DNA of 64,000 nucleotides from Bacilli bacterium (GCA_028287395.1 JAQBPR010000191.1:20480-84479); one strand, 5' to 3'. Positions 20,840 through 30,249 are shown, numbered from the stretch's first letter. Numbers and translations: made by a program. Notes: generated from the letters alone by a model not told the origin.

Positions 20840-20943
20840 CCCTATTTGGAAGATGTTGTGCTAAAATAATAGTGAGAGTAAACGTTCATTTTAGAGACCC
20901 TTGTTACTTTGAATAATCATTGCAGAAAGGGTTGGTTTTAAAT

Positions 20944-22710
20944 ATGTTTAAATGGTTTGTAAAAATGAATTTGATTCAAAAATTAATTGTTTTTTTTATT
21001 TTTCTGATAGTTATGCCTATTTTACTTGTTGATTGGCTTGTTTCGGCAAAGGTAGCAACGATCTCTGAAGATCAAATGGGGAATACTTTATTTCAATTGG
21101 TCAAGACAAGTCATTTAACCTTGGATCGGGATATCACATCTATGGATGGTGTCACAGAGAAATTAATGATTGCGGATGCAACGCAAAAAATGTTTGATTT
21201 GACTCCCTTATCAGAATACGAGAGATTTCAATTATATAAATCGTTAGATTCCTTAATAGCTGCCTACTCCACAAATTACAATTTTTCAATTTTTATGCCC
21301 GAGCTTACAGAACGCTATCCATTTGCGCCAACCTCCGAAGCACAGCAAAAGGGGGTGTTTTATGCGGCTAACATAGCAAATATGGCTTGGTTTCAAGATG
21401 CGATTGAGGCAAGAGGCAGTGGTATTACAAGGACCATTAATCAGCTTGGGTTTAATCCGACTCATCTAAAAACATTAGCTTATCTCCGGAAAATGAATAA
21501 TATCTCAGGTTGGGATTCTTTAATTGGCGTTCTTGTTGTGACGGGTTTAGATTCTTTATTGGAGAAAGATTTGAATTCGCTTAAAATTCCGAAAGACAGT
21601 GTGATCGCGCTTGTGAATAATAATAATGAAATATTGACCAGTGCGTCTCATCTTGAAATAGGGGCAAAATTCGAGCTTCCATCGCCAGTTTCAAATTCGT
21701 TGGAGGGCGTTTACACGGAGAAAGAAAAGGGAAGTTCTTGGTTATATGCATTCCACACAAGCTCAGTTAGCGATACAAAATTACTTTTTAAAATCCCTGT
21801 AAGTTCTATCATCGGCGAGCATTTAGCAGTACGGCAATTGGTTAATTATTTAATGATTGCATACTTTTTGATTTTAATCGTTTTAAGTATTTATTTTTTC
21901 AGATATATTTTAAACCCATTATCCAGACTTGCCAGATTTACTCGTGCCTATGAACCGGGAAGACCTTTAACGATTGAGTATCATTTGGATCGAAAAGATG
22001 AGATTGGTCTATTAAACAACGCATTCATTGATATGACTAAACGTTTAAATCAAACGATTCACGATAAATATGTCTTGGAATTAAAACAAAAAGAAGTGGA
22101 ATTAACCATTCTTCATTCACAGATAAACCCTCATTTGCTTTACAACACACTTGAATCGATCTATTGGCGGACCACCATTGAAGGAAACTCGGAATCAGCC
22201 GAAATGATTCATGATCTTTCGATGTTAATGCGTATTGGGTTGAGCCGCGGTAAAACACTCATTCAAATTTCAGAGGAACTTACCCACGTTGAGGCTTATT
22301 TAAGACTCCAATTAAAAAGATATAATTATTCCTTTAAAATAAATTGGGATATTGAAGAGGATGCTAAATCATTTTTGATTCCCAAAGTGGTCCTGCAGCC
22401 TTTAGCGGAAAATGCGATTATTCATGGCATTCGCAATATGGAGCAAGAAGGGGAATTATGGATAATAATCAAAACTTTCGATGGTAAAGTTGAGATTGTC
22501 GTTGAAGATAACGGTTACAAAGCAGCTGATATGAGCAAATTAAACGCCATTTTGGATGGAAGTGAACGCAATACAGGCTACGGTATCCTAAATGTGAATA
22601 AAAGAATTAAACTTCATTTTGGCAATAGTTTTGGCTTAAGCTATGAAATAAGGCCTGAAGGTGGAACCAAAGCAATGATTATTATACCGGCCACAACGGA
22701 AGAAACTTAA
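20944..22710 (+). CDS. Sensor histidine kinase, YesM family (ORF track starts at 20920)
   Basis: HSQINPHLLYNTLESIYW H-box, HAMP, HATPase_c; pairs with downstream AraC-type regulator. Confidence 0.93.
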   Translation: MFKWFVKMNLIQKLIVFFIFLIVMPILLVDWLVSAKVATISEDQMGNTLFQLVKTSHLTLDRDITSMDGVTEKLMIADATQKMFDLTPLSEYERFQLYKSLDSLIAAYSTNYNFSIFMPELTERYPFAPTSEAQQKGVFYAANIANMAWFQDAIEARGSGITRTINQLGFNPTHLKTLAYLRKMNNISGWDSLIGVLVVTGLDSLLEKDLNSLKIPKDSVIALVNNNNEILTSASHLEIGAKFELPSPVSNSLEGVYTEKEKGSSWLYAFHTSSVSDTKLLFKIPVSSIIGEHLAVRQLVNYLMIAYFLILIVLSIYFFRYILNPLSRLARFTRAYEPGRPLTIEYHLDRKDEIGLLNNAFIDMTKRLNQTIHDKYVLELKQKEVELTILHSQINPHLLYNTLESIYWRTTIEGNSESAEMIHDLSMLMRIGLSRGKTLIQISEELTHVEAYLRLQLKRYNYSFKINWDIEEDAKSFLIPKVVLQPLAENAIIHGIRNMEQEGELWIIIKTFDGKVEIVVEDNGYKAADMSKLNAILDGSERNTGYGILNVNKRIKLHFGNSFGLSYEIRPEGGTKAMIIIPATTEET

Positions 22711-22735
22711 TTATACTTAGAGTGGGGGAAGCAGA

Positions 22736-24145
22736 TTGTATAACATTTTGGTTGTAGATGATGAACCGATGATTTGTAAAGGTGTGGCTTCCATTCTGCT
22801 TAGTGCTGATATCGCGATTACAGAAATATTTATTGCCCATAACGGATTTGAAGCGCTTGATTTTATTCGTTTGGAAAAGATAGATTTGATTTTAACCGAT
22901 ATTCAAATGGAGCAAATGAATGGAATTGAATTAATTGAAACCATCTTTGTAGAAAATCCAGGTATCCCCATTATTGTTTTATCTGCACATGGGGAATTTG
23001 AATATGCGCAAAAAGCACTAAGGTTTGGGGTTAAGGAATATATCATAAAACCGGTCAATCCTCTAGAACTCATTCAAGTCACAAAAGCACTATTATTAGA
23101 ACGAGAAACGCGATTACGTTCTTTAACGGATGCTACGTTTAATCATAAATTTTCTTTTGAAGACATGGCTACCAATAGAAACTATATCCTCAATGAATTG
23201 GTATCAGAAGGGATCAATGAATCTGAAATCGATGAAATATTTACCTATTTAGGCTATCGTTTCGATGGACCTTATTATTGTATGTTAGTGATTAGACTCG
23301 ATTTAACAAAAGCAGGACTATTTGAAAATGATATTACATCTTTTCGTGACCGAAATCTTTTAAAATATGCCTCGCTGAATGTAATCGAGGAAACGTTAGA
23401 GAAATGGGAAAGCATTGTTTTTTATAGCAGCAGCAATACAATTTCTGTTGTTTTGCAGTTTTCAGAGGAAGAAATGAACAGCTCCACCCGTCTGAATCAA
23501 CAAACTATGATCGCTCAGCTGCTGCATAATCATCTGTTAACCTTTATTAATATGAAAAGCGTCATCGGCATCAGCCGCATTAAAGCGGGAATAAAGAGCT
23601 GGTTGGAAATTTATCAAGAAGCAACTGAAGCGATCCGTTGGAGCGAAATTCATCAAGATCATAACGTTTTCTATATTGAAGATTTCGGAAAACATGGAGA
23701 AGCTCCCTTGAAATGGGGTGGCCGCAATGCCGAACCTATTATAGAAACGCCCGTAAATCAGAGATTGCAAAGTATTGGCCATGTCATATCTAAATTAGAT
23801 GATATGATAGCTAGCCAAATTGATGAGGATAACAATGGCTTTATTCATAGCACCATACAGTACATAGAGAAAAATTTTCGGCAAAAAGGATTGAAATTAC
23901 AAGATATTGCCGATTCTGTATATCTCAGTCCCAATTATTTGAGTTATTTGTTTAAAAAGATCGTAGGAATCAATCTTTGGGATTACGTGACCAAGCTAAG
24001 AATGGAAGAAGGGAAACGGCTCATTCTGACAACAGATAAACGCAGATATGAGATTTCCGATGAGATTGGTTATGAATCTCCGGAGCATTTCAGTAAAATT
24101 TTTAAAAAGCACTTTGGGATCAATCCATCTGAAATTAAAAACTAA
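22736..24145 (+). CDS. Response regulator with AraC-type HTH output, YesN family (non-ATG start)
   Basis: NILVVDDEPMI receiver, C-terminal YLSPNYLSYLFKKIVG...GYESPEHFSKIFKKHFGINPSE. Confidence 0.94.
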   Translation: MYNILVVDDEPMICKGVASILLSADIAITEIFIAHNGFEALDFIRLEKIDLILTDIQMEQMNGIELIETIFVENPGIPIIVLSAHGEFEYAQKALRFGVKEYIIKPVNPLELIQVTKALLLERETRLRSLTDATFNHKFSFEDMATNRNYILNELVSEGINESEIDEIFTYLGYRFDGPYYCMLVIRLDLTKAGLFENDITSFRDRNLLKYASLNVIEETLEKWESIVFYSSSNTISVVLQFSEEEMNSSTRLNQQTMIAQLLHNHLLTFINMKSVIGISRIKAGIKSWLEIYQEATEAIRWSEIHQDHNVFYIEDFGKHGEAPLKWGGRNAEPIIETPVNQRLQSIGHVISKLDDMIASQIDEDNNGFIHSTIQYIEKNFRQKGLKLQDIADSVYLSPNYLSYLFKKIVGINLWDYVTKLRMEEGKRLILTTDKRRYEISDEIGYESPEHFSKIFKKHFGINPSEIKN

Positions 24146-24170
24146 CGTAACGAAATATATAATAATTAAA

Positions 24171-24224
24171 CACATGCTTATCATAATATCGCACATCGTA
24201 ATACAATCGGATGGCTTTTATAAT
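24171..24224 (+). promoter_or_regulatory. Putative AraC-type activator-dependent promoter, copy 2 (upstream of solute-binding protein)
   Basis: CACAT at 24171 and 24192 (21 bp apart), TATAAT at 24219. Confidence 0.6.
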
Positions 24225-24265
24225 AAAAATGTAGCAAATTTTTATAAATTGAGAGGGGAAAGAAC

Positions 24266-25717
24266 ATGAGAAACGTAAAAGTAAAAGGCTTAATCGTAAG
24301 TTTTCTCGCATTGAGTGTTGTACTGGCAGGTTGTGGAAGTACAGCCAAGACGGGTACGTCTACAGATTCACCATCAGCAACACCAGCAGGAACAACGGCG
24401 GCAACAACCGCAGCAACACCGGTACCGGTACCAGCAGCGAAAGTAAGTATTGAATATTATACTTACCCAGCAGATCAAACCGAAAATAATAAGACGCTTG
24501 ATGCTACTGCCGCAAGATTTATGGCGAAGTATCCAAATGTTACGATGTCAAATAAAAACAATTGGCAATATAGAAATGATGAAATTGCAGTCAAGATGGC
24601 GGCAAATAGTGCGCCAACCGAATTTACCACTTGGGCTACAGAAGGCAAATTATTGTCAGACCGCAAATGGATTGCTGATCTAACCGATTATTTAGCTGCT
24701 TGGCCAAACACTAAAGATTTAAATCAAACGGCTTTGAAACCGTTTGTTATCGGTGGAAAAACATATGCAGTTCCGATTGATGCGTATTCAATGACAATCA
24801 CGGTTAATAAAAAGCTTTTTGCAGCTAAAGGAGTTGCATTGCCGCCATTGGATTGGACCTGGGATGATTTCACGGCAGCAGCGAAAGCAGTTAATGATCC
24901 AGCCAATAATGTTGCAGGATTTATCCCAATGGGTAAAGGAAGCGAAGCAGGATGGAACTGGACGAACTTCTTATATGCAGCAGGTGGAGATGTAGAAACC
25001 GTTGCGGATGGTAAAGTTACCGCAATATTTAACTCAGACGCAGGCGTTAAAGCAATGACATTGTATAAAAATTTAAATGATGCCGGCGTTCTTCCGAAAA
25101 ACTGGGCATTAAATTATACTGATGCACTGAATTGGTTCAACCAAGGTCGTGGCGCGATGGTTATGTGTGGAAGTGGTAATGCTCTGAATGGTGCGATTAA
25201 CCAAGGTGGAATTAAAGCAGATGATTTAGCCATCTATCCGATTCCGTCCATGACTAAAGGTGGAAAACATACTGGAGTACTCGGCGGAAATTATAAGGCT
25301 GTCAATGGAATGGCAACCAAAGATCAACAACAAGCAGCATTCAATTGGGTTACAAACGAATATTTTACAGACACGTATATTGATTCAATCTCCAAACAAA
25401 TTGATGCACAGAAAGCTGACGGTAATAAAACATATGTTCCACAGTTGATTAACTATTGGGATGATAACTCGGAATATGGAAAAAAAGTGCAAGCGATGTT
25501 TGCTAAGCATGACAATGTATATAAATATGCACCTGAATTAAGTGCTTTATTGGATGGAAAAACAGAAGCGACTTATGAGACACAAGCTTATTACGCTGAA
25601 GTAGCCAATGTAATTCAAAAAGTATTTACAACTAAAGGTGTAGATGTGAAAAAACTTTTGGATGATGCAGCGGCTAAAGTACAAAAAGATAAATTCGATA
25701 AAGTTAAGATTAATTAA
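24266..25717 (+). CDS. Sugar ABC transporter extracellular solute-binding lipoprotein
   Basis: Lipobox VLAGCG, family-1 SBP pattern. Confidence 0.93.
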   Translation: MRNVKVKGLIVSFLALSVVLAGCGSTAKTGTSTDSPSATPAGTTAATTAATPVPVPAAKVSIEYYTYPADQTENNKTLDATAARFMAKYPNVTMSNKNNWQYRNDEIAVKMAANSAPTEFTTWATEGKLLSDRKWIADLTDYLAAWPNTKDLNQTALKPFVIGGKTYAVPIDAYSMTITVNKKLFAAKGVALPPLDWTWDDFTAAAKAVNDPANNVAGFIPMGKGSEAGWNWTNFLYAAGGDVETVADGKVTAIFNSDAGVKAMTLYKNLNDAGVLPKNWALNYTDALNWFNQGRGAMVMCGSGNALNGAINQGGIKADDLAIYPIPSMTKGGKHTGVLGGNYKAVNGMATKDQQQAAFNWVTNEYFTDTYIDSISKQIDAQKADGNKTYVPQLINYWDDNSEYGKKVQAMFAKHDNVYKYAPELSALLDGKTEATYETQAYYAEVANVIQKVFTTKGVDVKKLLDDAAAKVQKDKFDKVKIN

Positions 25718-25740
25718 TAATCCTAGTAATCTGTTGATAG

Positions 25741-25790
25741 ACCCGGGTCTATGCTGAATCCAGTATTAGGCCCGGTTTCTTTATAAAAAG
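25741..25790 (+). terminator. Intercistronic hairpin between SBP and permease genes
   Basis: ccgggtcta...taggcccgg stem followed by tttcttta. Confidence 0.6.
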
Positions 25791-25836
25791 TACGAATAGT
25801 TGTATTTTAAAAAGACATAGTGGGGAGTGGAAATCC

Positions 25837-26739
25837 ATGGAGGTACAGCTCACACCTCGAATTGTTAAACCAGGTTTATTAAGGAAAATGCGTTGGTATT
25901 ACTTGGGTCTGCTGTTTTTAATTCCAGAAATAGTCATCTTTTTTATATTTTTATGGCTTCCGATTTTTAAAGGAATCAGATATAGTTTTTTTTATATTAA
26001 TTTTGTTGATAAAGATGCTTTTGTTGGGTTACAGAACTATATTGATGTGATAAGCAACGAGAATTTTGTGAAAGCGATAACAAATACATTGCAATATATG
26101 TCATTAACAGTAGTGTTAGGATTTTGGGTTCCCATTGTTATGGCTATTTGCGTTTCTGAATTAAAGTGGTTTCAAGGACCAGCCCGAGTGATCGGTTATT
26201 TGCCAAGTATCATTCCTGCAATTGTGCTTTATGGGATGTGGCTGTGGTTTTATGATACTGCAGGTCCAATTAATTCCTTTTTAAAATCTTTAGGCATATC
26301 GGGCATTGACTTTTTTAGCAAGAAAATGTCGATGGTTTCTCTTGTCTTTTTGGATACATGGCAAAATTTCGGGAGCGCTACCTTAATATATATTGCCGGA
26401 CTTACCACTATTCCTAAGGATTTGTATGAAGCAGCAGAATTAGACGGTGCTGGTGTGTGGAATCGCATTCGCTATATCACGCTTCCCAGTATAAAAAATT
26501 TAATTTTACTGCTGCTTTTGCTGCAATTAATTGCCACTTCCCAAAGCTTCCAGCCGCAATTGGTGATGTTTGGCGGTGGGCCGGATAACGCTACATTAAC
26601 TTACCTTTTAATGACTACCCGGATGGCATTTAACGATGCGGATTTCGGAAAAGCCAGTGCTATGGGCTCTATGATGTTTATAGTCTTGGTTCTCGTCTCA
26701 CTGATCACCATAAAATTCCGTAGAGGTGAGGCATCATGA
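25837..26739 (+). CDS. Sugar ABC transporter permease (UgpA/LplB type)
   Basis: TM pattern and EAAELDGAGVWNRIRYITLPSI EAA motif. Confidence 0.93.
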   Translation: MEVQLTPRIVKPGLLRKMRWYYLGLLFLIPEIVIFFIFLWLPIFKGIRYSFFYINFVDKDAFVGLQNYIDVISNENFVKAITNTLQYMSLTVVLGFWVPIVMAICVSELKWFQGPARVIGYLPSIIPAIVLYGMWLWFYDTAGPINSFLKSLGISGIDFFSKKMSMVSLVFLDTWQNFGSATLIYIAGLTTIPKDLYEAAELDGAGVWNRIRYITLPSIKNLILLLLLLQLIATSQSFQPQLVMFGGGPDNATLTYLLMTTRMAFNDADFGKASAMGSMMFIVLVLVSLITIKFRRGEAS

Positions 26740-27611
26740 AATCAACCGTGGATCGTGCTATAATGTCCCGCTATGATTTTCGGAAATTTAGTGTTAAGGT
26801 GATTTACTCCTTAATGGTTTTGGTCATAATCCTCGTCTCCATTTCGATGCTCTATCCTTTTGTGACCACCTTCTTAGGCTCGCTAAAAACGAAAGAAGAA
26901 TTTTTTTCCTTTCCTCCGAAATTTTTTCCGCAACATTTTTTATGGAAGAACTACGGAGAATCCTTGAAGTATCTGGACATTCCGGTTTATTTTAAAAATA
27001 CGCTGTTCATTTTTATAGGGAATGTATTCTTTTCAATAATTTTCATAGGAATGGCGGCTTTTAGTTTGTCCCACTTGAAATTGCCGATGAAAAAATGGAT
27101 TACGTTCTATTTTCTTTCCACATTATTGATTCCACCTGCAACGTATATTATTCCTAATTTTTTAAACCTCAAAAGCTTAGGTTTGATTAATACGTATTGG
27201 GCATTTTGGCTGCCTGCAGGAGCCAATGCATTCTTTTTATTGTTATTGAAAAACTTTTTTGATGGCATCCACAAGGAGCTTTTTGAAGCGGCCAGAATTG
27301 ATGGTTCTTCGGAATTAAGGTGTTTTTTTGGCATAGCAGTCCCATTATCTATCCCGATTATAATTACACTTATTTTACTGTCATTCGCAGCAACATGGAA
27401 TGATTTTTACTGGTCCTCATTAGTGATGAGAGGGGACAATCTTCCACTAGCCGCTGCAATTTATACTAAAGTCATTGGTGTGGGTTCGACCATAACGTGG
27501 AATATACGTTTTGCTATCCTTACTATGACATTGTTCCCGCCACTTCTTGTTTTTTTCTTCTTTTCAAGATACATTATTAGTGGATTAAGTGTTGGAGCTG
27601 TTAAAGGGTGA
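26736..27611 (+). CDS. Sugar ABC transporter permease (UgpE/MalG type)
   Basis: EAARIDGSSELRCFFGIAVPLSIP EAA motif; 4-bp overlap with preceding gene. Confidence 0.93.
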   Translation: MKSTVDRAIMSRYDFRKFSVKVIYSLMVLVIILVSISMLYPFVTTFLGSLKTKEEFFSFPPKFFPQHFLWKNYGESLKYLDIPVYFKNTLFIFIGNVFFSIIFIGMAAFSLSHLKLPMKKWITFYFLSTLLIPPATYIIPNFLNLKSLGLINTYWAFWLPAGANAFFLLLLKNFFDGIHKELFEAARIDGSSELRCFFGIAVPLSIPIIITLILLSFAATWNDFYWSSLVMRGDNLPLAAAIYTKVIGVGSTITWNIRFAILTMTLFPPLLVFFFFSRYIISGLSVGAVKG

Positions 27612-27640
27612 TTTTCATCATACTTTTGGATATAGGAGTA

Positions 27641-27667
27641 CTGCCCCTCGTGCATCACGAGGGGCAG
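27641..27667. other. Perfect 12-bp GC-rich hairpin without T-tract
   Basis: ctgcccctcgtg-cat-cacgaggggcag. Confidence 0.85.
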
Positions 27668-27697
27668 AATTCGTAAATACATTAAAGATCAGAAAGG

Positions 27698-28780
27698 ATG
27701 CTGCCTGTAATGAATAATGATTTTTTTAGGAATTCCTATTATACTCTCAATGGAAATAGGGATCCCTTTTTCGATCATCCCAATTGTTTTAGTAAAAATT
27801 TATACCTTGTATTGAAAAATAGATTTCACGAAAGCTTTGATCCTTATCATTTTTTTGTAGAAGACATAACACAGGTTGCCATATTGAAAGCAGACAATAG
27901 AATTCTTTTTGAAGATGTTACTTATAGTCAGCCTGATAATATCCCGTGCAATCGGTATGAGCTTCATTCGGATAGTAAAGCATCTTCTCTAGTTACAGAT
28001 TTACTGGATGACGGCTGCATGGTACTTGTTCATTCGGTGTTTGAAAAATTGCCGATCTTTACATTTTATGATCCTGGTTTCGACTCGGATAAATGGACAC
28101 CCGCACACGTTATACTTATTGTCGGGCATGATAATGACTATTTTTATTATGTGGATGAGCCAAGGCTGCTTAATCATCACCACAAGGTTTGTTTAGAAAA
28201 CGGGGATGTTGGGTATATCGAGAAAAAAGTGATGGAGAGTATTTTCTCCGAACACATCGTCTGTCATACGATAAAGCCTACCGATTTAGAGACCTTGATT
28301 GAATCACGTAAATCGAAAGAATTTGCCCCTATCCAAGCATCTATTGCAAACTACAACAAAAGCAGCTGCATTTTCAATGAACAAGCAGGATGTACGGGTC
28401 TAGACCGATTAGAAAATAATGCAATAGTATATTTTGGTCGGGAAGCCATTCAGAAAACGATCCAATTATGTTTAGATCCTACGCATACATATGCTATAGA
28501 AAACTTTTCCTTTTGGTCGGATCAAGATTTGCTCAGAAGAGGGATAGGCAGAAGGAAAATACTAAAAGACAGTTTATTGCGATATACCCATGATAGCGAA
28601 ATTATCGAAAATATAGATCAAAGTATATTTAGTTGGCTAAACATACGAAATAATCTAATAAAAAGGAAATACAAGAAAAAAACTGATTTAGATGTGGACA
28701 TGATCCCATATTTTGAAGCTGCTCTTCAGTTGGAAGATCGTTTGCAAGATAACCTTAGTTTATTGCTATCATCCCTCTAA
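27698..28780 (+). CDS. BtrH_N / C39-like papain-fold protein (tentative)
   Basis: DHPNCFSKNLYLVL (candidate Cys) and AHVILIVGHDNDYFYYVDEP resemble BtrH N-terminal domain proteins. Confidence 0.55.
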   Translation: MLPVMNNDFFRNSYYTLNGNRDPFFDHPNCFSKNLYLVLKNRFHESFDPYHFFVEDITQVAILKADNRILFEDVTYSQPDNIPCNRYELHSDSKASSLVTDLLDDGCMVLVHSVFEKLPIFTFYDPGFDSDKWTPAHVILIVGHDNDYFYYVDEPRLLNHHHKVCLENGDVGYIEKKVMESIFSEHIVCHTIKPTDLETLIESRKSKEFAPIQASIANYNKSSCIFNEQAGCTGLDRLENNAIVYFGREAIQKTIQLCLDPTHTYAIENFSFWSDQDLLRRGIGRRKILKDSLLRYTHDSEIIENIDQSIFSWLNIRNNLIKRKYKKKTDLDVDMIPYFEAALQLEDRLQDNLSLLLSSL

Positions 28781-28781
28781 G

Positions 28782-29441
28782 TTAAACCAATTCGTTTTTA
28801 ATCGCATAAATAACCAATTGAACACGATCTCTAAGCTTTAATTTTTTAAAAAGACCCGAAATAGTGTTCTTTACAGTTCCTTCCGACATATAAAGTATTT
28901 TTGCTATTTCTCTGTTTTCTTTTCCCGCAACAATATGACGAATAATATTTATTTCTCTCTCCATGATGACAACATCCAAGTGGCTCTGAGGTATTTTACC
29001 ATTCAAATGGATATACTCGGATACGCTGTGAAAAGCATCTTTATGCATCACATTAAGCCCTAGAGCAACTGTTTTTACCGTCATAATCAATTCTTCAGGA
29101 TGGATATCTTTTAACATATACCCATCTGCTCCGCAATTCATCGCTTTGATAATATTCGCTGAATCTTTGCTGCCCGTTAAAATAATCAACTTGATTGAAC
29201 TAAATTTATTTTTAATAAGTGCAGCTCCTAAAGTTCCATCACGAACAGACATGATAATATCCATTAATATCACATCCGGATGTAATTCCTTACATAATTC
29301 TAATGCCTCCTCTACGTTAGCCGCATAACCTACGACTTTAATTTCTTCATCGCCTTCAAGGATAAGTTTGATGCCTGCATTCATAATTTTTTGGTCATCG
29401 GCCAACACCACTTTAATCATAAATTCCTCCGAATTATTCAT
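28782..29441 (-). CDS. Response regulator, NarL/LuxR family; no adjacent kinase
   Basis: VVLADDQKIM, VILMDII, ILTGS, YMLKD receiver residues conserved; LuxR HTH ENREIAKILYMSEGTVKNTI. Confidence 0.93.
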   Translation of the reverse strand: MNNSEEFMIKVVLADDQKIMNAGIKLILEGDEEIKVVGYAANVEEALELCKELHPDVILMDIIMSVRDGTLGAALIKNKFSSIKLIILTGSKDSANIIKAMNCGADGYMLKDIHPEELIMTVKTVALGLNVMHKDAFHSVSEYIHLNGKIPQSHLDVVIMEREINIIRHIVAGKENREIAKILYMSEGTVKNTISGLFKKLKLRDRVQLVIYAIKNELV

Positions 29442-29453
29442 TCATGCGCTGGT

Positions 29454-30089
29454 TTACTGTATCATCTCAAATAAACCATTAATCACCCTATCGGCTTTTT
29501 GCAATGTTTCTTTCTTTCCAATCCCGATAACTCTCATACCCGCGAGCTTACCTGCCTCTACGCCTGCTTCAGCATCTTCAAAGACAATACAATCCTCTGG
29601 CTGGAGTTCGATTCCTTTGGCGCCCAGTAAGAAAACCTCTGGATCAGGCTTGGCTTTGCTTGTCTGATTCCCATCAATGATCACATCAAATAGCTTGCTT
29701 ATTTTTAAGTTTTCCAAAATCATCGGCGCATTTTTACTTGCAGAACCCAGGGCAATTTTGATGCCATTGTTCCTTAAGTGAATTAAGTATTCTTTAGCGC
29801 CGGGTAAAATTTCGGATTCATCCATATGCTTGATATACTCGACATACCAATTGTTTTTTTTCTCCGCAAAAGCAAGCTTTTTCGCTTCGCTTAATTCCAG
29901 CTTGCCAATGTCGAGCAATATTTCCAAGGAACGTGTTCTACTAACGCCCTTTAACCTTTCATTATGCTCCTCAGTAAATTCAAATCCTAACTCCTGTGCC
30001 AGTCTTGCCCATGCAAGATAATGATATTTGGCAGTATCCACGATAACGCCATCCAAATCAAAGATAGCTCCTTTAAAGCTTCCAATCAT
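29454..30089 (-). CDS. pgmB: Beta-phosphoglucomutase
   Basis: AIFDLDGVIVDTAKYHYLAWARLAQELG, LGSASKNAP, VFEDAEAGVEAGK; adjacent to GH65 phosphorylases. Confidence 0.93.
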   Translation of the reverse strand: MIGSFKGAIFDLDGVIVDTAKYHYLAWARLAQELGFEFTEEHNERLKGVSRTRSLEILLDIGKLELSEAKKLAFAEKKNNWYVEYIKHMDESEILPGAKEYLIHLRNNGIKIALGSASKNAPMILENLKISKLFDVIIDGNQTSKAKPDPEVFLLGAKGIELQPEDCIVFEDAEAGVEAGKLAGMRVIGIGKKETLQKADRVINGLFEMIQ

Positions 30090-30107
30090 CCGAATTCCTC
30101 CTAATTT

Positions 30108-30249
30108 AGAATGTGTTCAAAAAGTATAGCTTTGTTGCGTAATAAATGTGCTTTAAGCGCATGCTTACGAAGCCAGTTTTGCTAAAGCAAAACTTTCGAC
30201 TTTACAAGCACACCCATTACTCCTCGTCGCATTTTTTTGAACACACTCT
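30108..30249. repeat. Palindromic element copy C (142 bp, opposite orientation to A)
   Basis: Reverse complement matches copy A at both ends; ends AGAATGTGTTCAAAAAG / TTTTTTTGAACACACTCT; hairpin agttttgc-taaa-gcaaaact at 30175-30194. Confidence 0.9.
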
